Assembly (NCBI GenBank): GCA_032173965.1
Contig: CM063284.1
Span: 64,230,863 to 64,294,862, forward strand
Length of the DNA: 64,000 nucleotides
Source: Sitta carolinensis
Lineage: Eukaryota > Chordata > Aves > Passeriformes > Sittidae
Reading direction: 5' to 3'
How positions within the stretch are numbered: position 1 is the first letter of the stretch; each line of letters begins with the position of its first letter. The notes below the pieces were generated by a model. That model saw nothing but the letters and a program-made list of their open reading frames with translations, searched no databases and was not told the DNA's origin. The translations under genes and the position numbers were made by a program. Below are positions 12,648 through 24,459 of this stretch, in pieces.

Positions 12648-15600
12648 GTAACTCAAGAGCAGGCGGCGGCGGGAGGGGCGGGATGCCGGGAGCAGCCCGA
12701 CCCCGCTGGCCCCGGGCAGGCGCGGCCGGGGCCGCGGGTGCGCTCCCGCCGGTGGCGGCGGCAGCGGCAGCAGGAGCAGCCGCAGCGGACATCTTGGGGA
12801 TGGGAGAAAGTGATGAGGGCACGACTTCGGGCTCAGCCGGGGGCGGCAGGACGACAGAGTTATTCCTTGGGCGGGCAGTGCTCCGGAACTATCTGGGTCA
12901 GGGCTCGGCTTCCCTCCTGTCACCTGCGCCGGGCTGCGCACGGAAAACCTCCCCTCCCTGCCTCCCTCCGTTCCCCCGGGTAGTAAGTGGGACGGGAGTA
13001 ATCTGGGCTGGGAGAGGGGAGACCCGAGCGAAATACCACGGCGTGCGAGGGATCCTCCTTGGGGCCGAAGCCGGATCTCCTCTGCCGAGCCCCTCCTCAG
13101 CGCCGGGAGCGACTCCGGGGGTGCTTTCGGCTGTGCCCTAGCCCGCCCCGGGTCCCGGCAGCGACGGGTTAGTAAAAATGCACTCGGCTTGTTTGTGCAG
13201 ACCTGGCTGTGAAGCGGTGCCGGTCTCGAACTCTCTTAATCAGCGTAAGATGATCTAATTTCGAGGCAGGCGGCTGTAGTGCCGGTGGGAAGCGGGGCGC
13301 CGAGCCCTTGGATCCCCCCGCCCTTGGAGCCGGAGGTGCGAAGGTGGCAGAGGAGCCTACAGGTTTAGCACAGAAGAAAGGGTTAAATAGCATCTCAGGG
13401 TGGGCGACCCGAAGGCATAATATATACCTTTACATAAAAATATATGAAGGGTACTTCAAGTACAAGGTATCTTTCCGAGGGGGCAGGAGGAAGGCAGAAA
13501 TGAAGACCCGTGAAGCCGAGGTCCTGCATTTTGCTGTTCCTTGACATCAGGAGCGCTCCCCCAGAGACGCAGCCAGCACAAAGCCGAGGAGAACTTGTCG
13601 TGACCTCACCTAAAAATGTGCAATCTGTCCTTTGCTTTGGGGACTGCTGTAATTTGTTTCTTGGCATTGGAGCATCAACAGTGAGGATTTTTATCAAGCA
13701 GGATTCAGATTTTGTAATGTGTAGGGCCAGTCTTAAAAACAAAGACCATCTGGGGAAGAAAGCTTTCTTTATATGCCTTATCTAAATGTGGTTTTTCCGA
13801 GTGATGGAAAATGTCAGAAAAAAACCCCTACAGAGGCCAGTCCATTAGGAAATAGAAGGGATCAGTTTAGCAGGGGGTCAGAGTAGGATAAACCTGCAGA
13901 CTTACCAATTTGTTTCTAAGCCAAGCAAAAGTGGACTACCATGTTTCATTGTTTTGTGAAATTGTAATAAGAAAACTCGTCCTACTTCAGAAATGTAACT
14001 TTAAAAGTTATTTAGAATAGAAGTGGTAGATGGAATGAGTTGGAACTCCATACAGTACTCTCGAATCTGACCTTCTAAGACATTACTGTGAGTCACATAC
14101 CCTAATTTTAATGCAAATTTTATCCTAGCATTTCCTTTTAATTACTTATTATGCAAATGATAATAAACTTTTTTCTGATTTATGCATTTTCAGCACCAGG
14201 GCTTCATAACACAGGCTCTATTTCGAGCAAGTTTGCACAAGAACAAAGGCAATCCACCTTCTGTAACAAAGCCAGGCACATACAACAATATGGTCTTTTG
14301 GTTTTGGGCTTAACAATAATGCAAGTTTTCTGAATACTCCTATGATTCCTTTGTGTCTTCTCCCTTAATGCTGCTCAGATGTGGAAGGTGGACAGGCACA
14401 ATTCCAAACTTAATGAATAAAATATGTTTTCTCAATTAAATAAAAATGAAGAGGATGTGCATTATTTACTCTTACGGTAGAACTGACCTCTGACATGTTT
14501 TCATTATTAGTCAGCTGTGGCTCTCACTTCAGTGTAGAAATGTGCTTCTTAGTATACCATAAGGAGCAAGGGTACTAAGATTACATGTATTACATTCCCT
14601 CCCATCATTAGATTTTCTGATCCCACTGTATAATTTTTATTAACTGTTCAAAATACATTTGGAGCCCTAAGTTTAAAAAAAAAAAAAGAAGTAACTAAAA
14701 TAGAGGAAGGGCTGGAAACCAGGTAGCTCTCAGCCTCCATGTTGGCTTGCAACATCACCTGGACAAAGTCAGATAATCTATGCTTTAATCTGTGGCGTGT
14801 CAGAGGCAATAAAGTTGCAATTGGTTTGAACTCTAGGGAGAGAAATGATAAACTGCCAGATATGTTAAAGAATATTCTTAATGTTTCTGCATGAGTTCTA
14901 ACATCACGTGCAACAGCAGCAAACTCAATAGCTGCAGTTGCTGGCTACTGGAACATCTGACTGCATGAAAGAGAACGTTCTCTGCTTATCGTGTTTATTG
15001 GGGCAAAACCAAAGAAACACCTATGATAAATAATGCATACATTTCTGCAGTTATTCTTCTGCTTTATTATGAACTGGTTAAAGGATTTTGCTTGATGAAG
15101 TACCCCTGATATATATAAAAAATTTTAATTCCTTTTTCTACAACTTGAAGTGCATCTTTTGCAGTAAGAGAGACAGTTGGGAACTTGTAATTTTCATGTG
15201 GTACAGAGTCCCCTCCATTTGCTTACATAATACCAATTACTTCAATATCTAAAGACTCGGCTTTTCTTCAGAATGTCACTGCTAAGAGCTATACCAGGAT
15301 AGCAACACCTTTAACAAGCACTGTATGCTGAAGTGACAAAAGCATGCATGAGCACAGCTGCAACTATGGCAATGATTATGCTGATTCAGATACTTCATCA
15401 AGAGGAGGGAGTTTGGGGCTTCTTAAATCTCTGTGACCTCTGTCACCAATTAGCAAGGCTTTATGGCATAGACACCACTACGGTCTCTACATATACTGCC
15501 TACTGCTGTCTTAATTTCACCTGTCTATTAAGGTGTTCTTACTGTCAATTTCAGGCACTTTTTGTTATTTAAAAGGTCCCATTTAGACTACTTTCCTGAG

Positions 15601-18600
15601 TATATGCTATTGGGAATTGCTTTGTCTGACCCACAATTTTTCAGAGAACAGCAAGCCAAAGAGGTTGGTTGTAGAATTCCAAATACTAGTAGTAGTATGC
15701 TGGGAATTAAAGCCTTAATGCTTTTGTAGCCTATATAAAAAAAACCCAAACAAAAAAACCCCAAACCAAACAAACAATTAGGGAAATGCTCAATTACATT
15801 ATTAAATAGTGGCACATTTTTCCAAGATCTGCTCAAGAAATTTTCCAAGAAGATACTGAACATTAAGCTATGTTTTGTATTAGTTTAAATATTTAATTAA
15901 TTGTTCTTTGGAAGGAATGCAAAGAATCATTTACATTTCTGTGTGTAATCTGTCATTGTGTGGAAACAGCAGGCTAATTTACCTAACAGCTTTGGGTCCT
16001 CTAAGGCAACAGCCATCCTCAAAAAGGCTAACTTTTACAAGCCTCTAGGGTAGGTCCAGTTTGATTTCTCTGGGTTTCACAAGACCTCACACTGAAACAT
16101 AGGAGGGATAAACAATTAAATGTCTGAGACCTTGTATGTGAGCAGGTCACATCGATTATCATTAAAGCTCAGGACCTCTTAAGTAGTAACCAAGTTATAT
16201 CAGGAAATAGGTCTTTTTTAGTAGCAGGTGGCCCATTTCATCCTGAATCAGAAGCAAAGGCACAAATTGCAATGGTAGCAGTATTGCAAAGTCAGTGGGA
16301 TGAATTTTAGAATGGGAAATGCATGAAGACCTTGAGTTTTTGTGACCAGTAAAGATCCCAGTTGGGCTACGGAGCAGAGGGAGGACTCATGGCAGAGAGT
16401 TTGCTTAAGCCCTCCTGGAGCTTATGCTGGAGGAAGAGCCACTGGCCACAGGCTGAGAGGAGCAGCCATGATGAGCCTATGACCATCAGACACAGATTGC
16501 AGCAGGATGCTCTGGTCAGAACAGGAACACTTGCAAACTTGGCTGAAATCAAGCCCAACTATTTGGGCTTCAGCATAATATGGGTATACATGAGACTTAG
16601 GGTGTGGAAGCCTTGTGAAAGGACACCAGCACCATAAACAAAACTGTTACAAACCTTGGTTCTGAGTAACTCTAGTCTTGTCTTTACTTCAGAAATAATT
16701 TTACAGTTTCTGGTTTTAGAACTTGCAATACTTTTCCCTTAATTTTAACTTCCTCCTCTGTTTTTTTCCTTTCACATCCTGGAAGTAACATTTGTACTTT
16801 GTGGAATTTACCCTTTCAGAGACTTCAAATTCAGTTTGTTTGGAACCACAGCATAAAGGATCTTACTGTTCAGTTATTATGAACTGAACTGAAGCACTTG
16901 AATAAAATCAATGCCTGCATGCAGTATTTTCTCAGTTCAGCAAGGCAGTCTGCTTACATACAGTAATTGGACTTTTGACAGGTAATTAAATGGCTTGTAA
17001 GGCCCTTAAGATGCTTGATTACATAAAGTGCCCCACACTAATATATTGTAAATGAGGTGGCTAAGAACACTGCATTTCTGTTGATTGGAGAGATACTAAA
17101 ACTCGTACACTTCATTGGAGGGAGAGAGAAAATAAAACCAAGACAAAAGACTATGAGCAGTGGTGACATGAAAAGGGAGCATAAAAGGAATAGGAGAATG
17201 TACTTAGAAACTGGGTTGCCTTGGTTATTTTAAGTCAATCATGCTTACACAGACTGTCAAGTCTTGACTGCTTCAGTATATTATTAAATAACGAGCTCGC
17301 TCTTTGTGATCACAAAAATCATGACAGTCAAAATTATTCAGCAAGGGATAGAAGCTCTTCACTGAACTTCTAGATAATTAGAAAGTGAACTGATACTCCA
17401 GGAGATACTAAGCACATACACGAGCACATGACATATTTTAAAGAATTCATATTAAATTATCAGAGGCCTAACCTCAGTCCATGTTATTATTACATTGACT
17501 TGCAGACATACAGCTTGATGTGTGAAATTGCTCACCCATATTATGGGGCTAAACTGGGATGTGATAAATCTAAAATACGTCAACAGTATTAGGGGTATTT
17601 GTCAAAATAGAAATTGTTTTATAAAGCAAGTTTTACAATTTTTCTGAGCAGTGGGATGAAAAAAGATCTCTATTCTTTTTCAACATCTTTTTGTAGACAG
17701 CAGTCTGATCGCTAGGAGACAGAGAGAAACAGAGGAGGAGCCAGAATGCAAACGGAAAAGTGTGCTTTGTGGTACCAACAGCATAAGGCCAGACAAAGGA
17801 AAACACTTGGGTTAAATGGAAGAAATTCAACTTGAACCTGCTTTTACCTCTTCTATGCAAATTTTTTTTTTTTTTTTTGCTTATTAAAAGTAGCCCTTTA
17901 AAAACACAGAGGTTATGCTAAGGAAAGAAGTCCACACACAAGATAATTGATGTAGCACCCTCTTATGCACAGCCATGAGACTTACTCATAGTGTATCAGT
18001 GGGTTTAGCACACATTGAGCTACAGACAGAAATATTTTACGATGAGTGTACTAGAGTCAGCCAAGACTTCAGATCAACTTTATAGTCAAAACATCATGTC
18101 CATCCACAAAACGCAAAAGTCATATCATACAGACTTTTTTGTCATTTTCCTATTTCAGGTATAACTGTTCATCTTAACAAAAAAAAAGTCAAAATTCTAA
18201 TACTGTTTGATATAAAAAACTATCTATTTTAACTAGGTTTAAAAATAAAATAATTCTCTATATTAAAGAATTAAGTGCTCCCAAATTACCTTGTAGTAGA
18301 TCTTGGGGCAAAACAATAAAAAAAGGCTCTGATTTGAAGCTCAAATAATTCTTCTCACATAGGGCATTACTGAGAGGTCTTCTGGTTTAATCCAAATTGA
18401 CATCAGTTTGAGAAGACTCTGTTTACATTCCTTCTCTACAGCTAATGGAAAACAAAACACGAACCATACAAGGTAATGTTCCTATTGGTTTGCCGACACA
18501 TACTTTCTTCTCACCACTGTTCCCTTTGCATTCTCCACCCAGAATCTTTTATGAAAGCAACCCAAAGAGTTTCCAGTGCTCCTCCTTACCATTCAGCAGG

Positions 18601-20836
18601 TACTGAGCTGCTTCTGAGCTGTGTCTGGGAATGAGCAACTCCCGAGACCCCAGGCCAATGGGTTTTTATTGTATGAACAAGAATGGGGTGCAGCAGGAAT
18701 TTGGGTCTCATGCCAAAGTTGGCTAAGAGACTGCCTGCTTAACACAGTTTGGGTTTGTAGGTGTTTGAATGATGGTATAGGAAAAAGAGCCATTTCATAC
18801 CCAGGCTGTCTGTGTTTTTGTCAGAAATGAAGTGCTGTAAGATGTTTTTGTAATTTGAGGGTATGTTCAGGAATGCATTTCTCCTCCCCTGATGTATGTT
18901 GACATATATTGTACAGAGGAACTCTCAAAGGACACCGTGCTTTGGATCTATAAAACGTTTATGACTGGCTCTCTGATAGTACCAGCTGGCAATCTGGAGG
19001 GTTGTGTATTTTATTACTTATCTTGGTAACAATTTATTAAAAGATTAAGAGAGAAAGCACATGTGCAAGGTGCTGTACTTCCAAGGACAGTGAGATTTTC
19101 CAAGCAGTGCAGCAATGGTAAATACAATTAAAATGCCACATTACTGCCTATATTCTTGTTTAGGCATCTGCCCCTTTTTGGCATAGAGAGGAAATCCAGA
19201 TCTGACACGTAGGATCTTTGATGATGAGCATGAGTGAGACCTGGTGTCAGTTTTCAGATGCTAGATGAATTTGGAAGAACTGGTACTGAGTGGGGGCAGG
19301 GGAGGAAAGCAAATAAATAAACAGGTACTTTCCTTTCCTTTCAAATTCATCGAGTGCTAGGAAGTGAAACACTGTGGAACTTTGTACTCTCTCTCTTGCT
19401 GATGTTTATGAGAATAATTATGAACTTTACAAGGCAGCACCATTCCTTTGTTCAAAACCCCATTTTTACATGCCTGATATGTCATCATATGTTTTTTTCC
19501 CCCCTTAAGCTTCTGTACTGCTTTTCCCTGTGCATTCATTACAACTTTTTTCTTTTTGAGGATGGAGCAATGTTGTCCTCTTGTTGTCCTCTGTCCTATT
19601 GTCACATACAATAGGAATAGGAATAGTGCATGTGTGGTTTGACTTAGAGTTTGCTCTTTGGGATCAGGATATCATGAAATTCTGGTCTACTGCCATTTTT
19701 TCCCTTGATAATAGATAAATGGTGCTTTGAGACAGCTGGGGAGGAAAGCAGTTATCTCCTAAGGTCTGTCTGTAAAAAGAAATCCACTTTTTGGGTTTCA
19801 GCATGCTTTGTTCTACCTGGTTTTGGCTTTACTTCTTTTGTGGAAAAAGTGACAGATGGTAGTATGACCACATGCCTTTAGCACTCCCAGAAAAGATACC
19901 ACTCACAGTAAACAGGACAGAGCTGTGGATCGTCTGTCTTGATTTTGTGCCCAAGAGACAGTTACCAATGTTAGTGTTTAAATGATTTGTCAGTAGATAT
20001 GTGTTAACACCTTTCCTGACTCTTAGGTGACCTTATTTTCAATGAAGAACAGTGTACTTCTCCACCAAGAGAGCAGCTGGATAAGGATTACATGGGAGTT
20101 GAAGCATTGTTTTTAACTCCTTATAGGTGGTCAGCATCACCTCCAGGAAGAATACATGATTAAACCTGGTAATCACTTTAAGATCAAATCTTTAATTAAA
20201 ATCCTAACAGGTGACATGGTCTGTCTTGATGAAAAAACATGCTTTATGAGAGTGGAAGTATGCCACAGACATATTTAAATCCTCTTTTCTTTAATGTGCA
20301 GAGATTTAATTTGACCCTGTAAGTAGACCAATCTTATTATTTATTTATGATATAAGCTCTGATGCTATATCATAGCAGATAGTATCTTCAGAGTCAAGCT
20401 GTGCCGTTTGTGTTCTGATTCCTTTTGAGCTGTGGCTTTGTGGTATCTGTGACCATGCAGAGTGCAGTGTGGAGTAAGTAATCAGACAAACAACTGAATA
20501 TAGGCCAAGAAAATGCTGAAGTGTGTCATAATATGAGCCAAATATGTAAATCCCAATATATAGGCAAAGATGTCAGTGTTTAGATTGAGAACGGATGAAG
20601 AGAATTTTCATGCTATTGTTCAGTGTATGTTTAGAACAGTAACATTAATTCCTGTGTTGTTTGTAAGGTAGATAACACCGTGTCATTTAATGATAAAGCG
20701 AGATGTAAATGTAAGATTAGGACATGTATAACTGTTTTGCTCTTTTAGTCATGTGCAGTAATCATAAAAGTGTTCTTGCACTTTACTCATACATGACATG
20801 CATAAGTGTGTGTATTCTTATGTGCATGATGTGCAT

Positions 20837-20837
20837 G

Positions 20838-20873
<36 letters not shown>
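20837..20873 (+). repeat. (CA)n(TA)n dinucleotide microsatellite
   Basis: An alternating CA run of about 12 units passes directly into about 6 TA units, in CAP2 intron 1. Alternating purine-pyrimidine DNA of this type is a usual length-polymorphic marker. Confidence 0.93.
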
Positions 20874-21912
20874 AATAGATGGAAATACTGTGTACTCATG
20901 GATATATAAATGTACAGACATAAAAGGCAGACATAGTATAAACATGATGATTATTAAGTGTAATATTCTAAATAAAAAAGAACGGAAACCTGACATTTTG
21001 CCCCTAATATTAGGGTTAAAATGGTTTGTACTTCTGTTTAAAGACTCTAACAATATATTATTCTTGTGATGCCTGCTTTTGGAAGAACAACATTGTAGTT
21101 CTTCAGCTAATGGGAACAGAATAAAGCTGTGAAGAATGTAGTGAGTAAAAGACTATGTTGTAGCAGGACGTGTTGCATAAAACGATCCTTCAGGTATTTG
21201 AGCTGAGTTATTCCCATGAACTCCTGACACTGTAATGTGTATTCTTAGTGTCTTACAGAAGGCCATTTATTGGGTAGAACATTACAAGTCTGCTCATTTG
21301 AGAGACTCCTCAGACCTTCTGGTGTGTGCACTCATATTATTGAGTTTGTAATCAAACAGCTGGATTCTTTCACAGGCAAAATCAGGCTGAAGGGGCAAAA
21401 AAAGGTCTTCCATAGAAGTTTGTGCATAATTTTTGTGACTTTGATGACATCAAGGAAAATTTTAAGGGAAATGAAAAAAAAAACCCAACTTACCTGACTG
21501 TTATCTTCACATAGAGACAAATAGGTACTATACTAAAAATGTATTTTAAAATACTGGCAAAATTAATTGACTGTATGCTGTTTGTGCATTAGTATGCTGT
21601 GCTACACCAACCAGAGTTTAGACTGGTTGAAAACAGAACTTTTAAAATAGACACTATTTTAGGTTTTTATGTAGTAGGGTAAAATGTGAAAAGAATGTAC
21701 TCATAATATATTTTTAGAATTAACTGTACTTTGTTTTAAGAAAAGGTTTAATATTCTCATGAAAGTTTGAATATTTCAGACGCTCCCCTGATACATTCAT
21801 CTCATTCCTGCCAAGATATTTGTAACCTTACAAAAAATTTCAGGTGTGTTTTTTTTAAGTGAATTGATTTTCCAAACAGAGTAGTGTGCATTTTGCAGTA
21901 TAAAGAAAGCGC

Positions 21913-22486
21913 ATTGCCAGTGGGTCAAGGGAGGTGATCTCGCCCCTCTGCTCAGCCCAGGTGAGGTTGTACCTGGAGTGCTGTGTCCAGTCCTGGGCTC
22001 CTCAGGACAAGGGAGACATGGAGCTCCTGGAGCAGGTCCAGTGTAGGGACACAAAGCTGACCAAGCAACTGGAGCATCTCTTTCATGAGGAAAGGCTGAG
22101 GAGGCTGGGCTTGTTCAGCCTCAAGAAGAGGCAACTGAGAGGGGACCTCATCAGTGTCTGTCAGTATCTGAATGGAGGGTGCCAAGAGAACAGATCCAGG
22201 GTCTTCTCAGTGGAGCCCAGCAATAGGACAAGAGAGAATGGGCAGCAACTGATGCTCAGAAGTTCCAACTTACTGTGAGGAAGAACTTCTTTACTATGCA
22301 GGTGACCTAGCACTGGAACTGGTTGCCCAGAGAGGTTGTGGAGTCTCCTTCACTGCTGATATTCAGGAACTGTCTGGATGCAATCCTGTCCCATGTGCTC
22401 TGGGACGATACTGCTTGAGTGGGAAGGTTGGACCAGGTGACCTCTCTGAGGTCTCTTCCAACCTGACCCATCCTGTGATACGACAA
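21913..22486 (+). mobile_element. CR1 LINE, 5'-truncated, sense orientation
   Basis: The segment carries the 3' part of a CR1 retrotransposon: the end of the reverse-transcriptase ORF2 plus the short 3' UTR. A frame from 21,934 to 22,278 resembles the CR1 ORF2 C-terminus, with recognisable pieces such as EERLRRLGLFSLKKRQLRGD and a following YLNGGC. The frame then closes early, so the copy is decayed. Downstream blocks ('gaagaacttcttta', 'ggaactggttgcccagag', 'gaccaggtgacctctctgag', 'cttccaacctgaccc') are typical of CR1 3' ends. CR1 inserts by target-primed reverse transcription and is usually 5'-truncated, as here. It lies in CAP2 intron 1 in the same orientation as the gene. Confidence 0.93.
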
Positions 22487-24066
22487 AAGAGCCCCTCTGA
22501 CTTTTTACACTGTTCATATGGATGCTGTCTAATGTCATCGTCTTATGGGGGGTTGATTTTTTATTTAATGTAAATTGGAAAACCCCATAAATTCCAGACA
22601 AAACTTTCTCATGAGAATGGTTCTCTCAAGGGTTTCATGCTGTAAAATCTTCTGCTTTACTTTTAGCTCAAATGCAAACCTCTTTACATTTATAGGATAA
22701 AGTCTGTAGGTCCCACCCTATTTGAAAGGTAGCATGACTCAGAGCACAAGAGCTTTGCATGTGTTTCCACAGTCCTAGTAGCTAATTGCCTCTCATGTTT
22801 AAATTTTTAGAAGAAAAATTAATATATTTTATTAATAAGAATTAGTGATACTAGTTTGTAAATGAAAACATTTCTTTCTGTGCTACTTTACTTTTTAATT
22901 ATAACATTTAGGCATTCTGCACTGGCTGTGGAGACACTGAAGCAATGTTTGGTTTGGTTGCTGAGTGTTGCACAGTGGTGCAGTTTATCAAAATCTGCTA
23001 TTAGACTTTAATATCTCTGCAATACTAGCACTTTTAGCAGGCTGTTCTTTAGGTGCTAATACATTTACACGTTTGTTCCATGTCAGCCTAACTGTTCTAG
23101 TCTCCAAGCCATACAGGAATCAATGTCTTGTGGCAGAACACCACAGGGTGATGGCCCCAGAGAGCCTCTGACTCCCTGCTTGCCTCAGCTGGGGATGTGC
23201 ATTCCCCTGTTTCAGCTGCCATTGCACATCCCGGTGCTGAGCAAGGGATGCAGCCTACTGTGGGGGCTGGGCTGGAACTGGCCACAGGGATCATGTTAAT
23301 CAAGAGCCATCATCATCACATACACCCCTTGCCAAACGTCACTTACTAGGATCTAACAATCGCAACCTTAAGTGGGGAGCATGTACATTAAATTTGCTCT
23401 ATTAAATGGTAGAGGATTTAAACATAGATTTGCCTTTGCTTATATAACTCTTCCTCACTCTGAATGGTATATAGCACTTTTTTTTCCCTGAGAGATTGGC
23501 CAATATTCAAAAATGTCAATGCCTACACTGCCTCACATATAAGAGAGCAGATAATCACATTGCGGGGAAAGAAGGCAATGTGTGAGTTGTTAAAAATGTA
23601 ACCTAATTTCTATTTAATCTTAAATCAAAAGCACTGCAGAGTACTGCACAAGCAGGACTCTGGATTTTTTTCTTCCTATCCAAATGTTAATTAGCATTTG
23701 GTTTTAAAAGCTTGGGAAACACTGGTTCATACCAGGTACTTCCATAAGGAAAAAGTGATGGTAAATCATATAAGAAGACAAACAGAAGGCCTTCTTGGAT
23801 TTTTGTGTAGTCTTCATTCAAGTGACTGAGTCCTACTACAAAGCGTAAAAGACCAAGGCAAATTTCAGAATGAACCTTTTCAAAACTCAGAGAGTATTAA
23901 TTTGGTCTGTATTTTAGTCTCTGTAAATGCTGATTCAAGTCATTGTAGGCATGAGATTTTACCAATTACTTCTATAAGTGTTCCAGTCATCTCAGTATCT
24001 GATTGGGAGCATATATTCACATTTTATCATAAGTTGTTCACGTGCAGACTGTAAATAGCTACACTA

Positions 24067-24095
24067 GCAGTGGTTGGAACTGCAGTGGTTGGAAC
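24067..24095 (+). repeat. 15-bp tandem duplication
   Basis: The unit gcagtggttggaact is repeated head to tail almost perfectly (24,067-24,081, then 24,082-24,095), about 240 bp upstream of the first coding exon in intron 1. Confidence 0.85.
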
Positions 24096-24334
24096 CTGCT
24101 ACTTAGAAGGAAAAAACAGAGCTGAGTACTGATCTGACCTGCTGACAAAGAAGCAAATTACTCTTTGTCAGCTGCTTCACTGCAACTTCTTATCTGCTAG
24201 AAAGACAATGCCTAAAAAATGAGAGTTTTACCATGAAAGAAAAAGCCACAAGATGAACAGAACTGCTGCATGAAGCAAGGACTTTACTGAGAGGGGTCTG
24301 TCTGACAGCATTTCTGTCCATAATGATTTTTCAG

Positions 24335-24459
24335 AATGGCAGAGACTCATGGCTTGATGGAGAGATTGGAGAAAGCAGTGACTCGACTTGAATCATTATT
24401 TTCAGATTCACACAGATCTGGTGGAATGGAGTGTGATGGCATCAATGGAGTCAATGGAA
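24335..24459 (+). CDS. CAP2: CAP2 exon 2, first coding exon: start codon and N-terminal RLE helix (residues 1-41)
   Basis: CAP2 binds actin and cofilin and speeds filament turnover; family members also recharge actin monomers with ATP. This exon starts one base before the ATG at 24,336, after a tttttcag acceptor, and ends in GGAA|gtaagt. It encodes residues 1-41 and the first base of codon 42 (phase 1). It begins MAETHGLMERLEKAVTRLES, with two RLE motifs in an amphipathic helix. In the CAP family this helix mediates oligomerisation and, in yeast, adenylyl cyclase binding. The start is chosen because the helix begins at this Met, as in other CAPs, and there is no coding room upstream. The tail after residue 22 (SDSHRSGG...GINGVNG) is the variable linker before the helical folded domain. 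Reading past 24,459 runs into intron 2. Confidence 0.96.

Larger units (their letters stand above)
11950..13340 (+). promoter_or_regulatory. CAP2: CpG-island promoter region of CAP2
   Basis: Base composition changes sharply here from AT-rich flanks to GC-rich DNA with many CpG dinucleotides, densest from about 12,540 to 13,330. It contains GC-box-like GGGCGG (12,841-12,846) and GGGGCGGGA (12,675-12,683). There is also a CT-rich tract (about 12,309-12,342), a 44-nt purine tract (12,495-12,538) and a G-run at 12,557-12,565. No TATA box was found at a convincing position, as expected for a dispersed CpG-island promoter. It is the only CpG island in the window and lies upstream of the first coding exon in the right orientation, so it is inferred to be the CAP2 promoter. 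The exact start site cannot be read from sequence. Confidence 0.8.
12648..24334 (+). other. CAP2: CAP2 intron 1 (donor inferred)
   Basis: About 11.7 kb lie between the inferred exon 1 donor and the acceptor before the start codon (tttttcag, AG at 24,333-24,334). The first about 0.7 kb is still CpG island. The rest is AT-rich, with a CA/TA dinucleotide array at 20.8 kb and one CR1 copy at 21.9-22.5 kb. A C/A-rich low-complexity patch lies at about 15,739-15,775, a T-run at 17,863-17,879 and a 15-bp tandem duplication at 24,067-24,095. No further exon is recognised. Confidence 0.7.

Noticed and set aside
12572..13141. 189-residue open frame on the + strand of the CpG island, and a 137-residue frame on the - strand (12,409-12,822)
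   Set aside because: Both are Gly/Ala/Pro/Arg/Ser-rich readings typical of stop-poor GC-rich DNA; no domain or conserved motif is visible and they overlap in opposite directions.
21934..22278. 114-residue open frame as a host gene
   Set aside because: It is the C-terminal remnant of CR1 ORF2 inside a decayed LINE, not a host protein.
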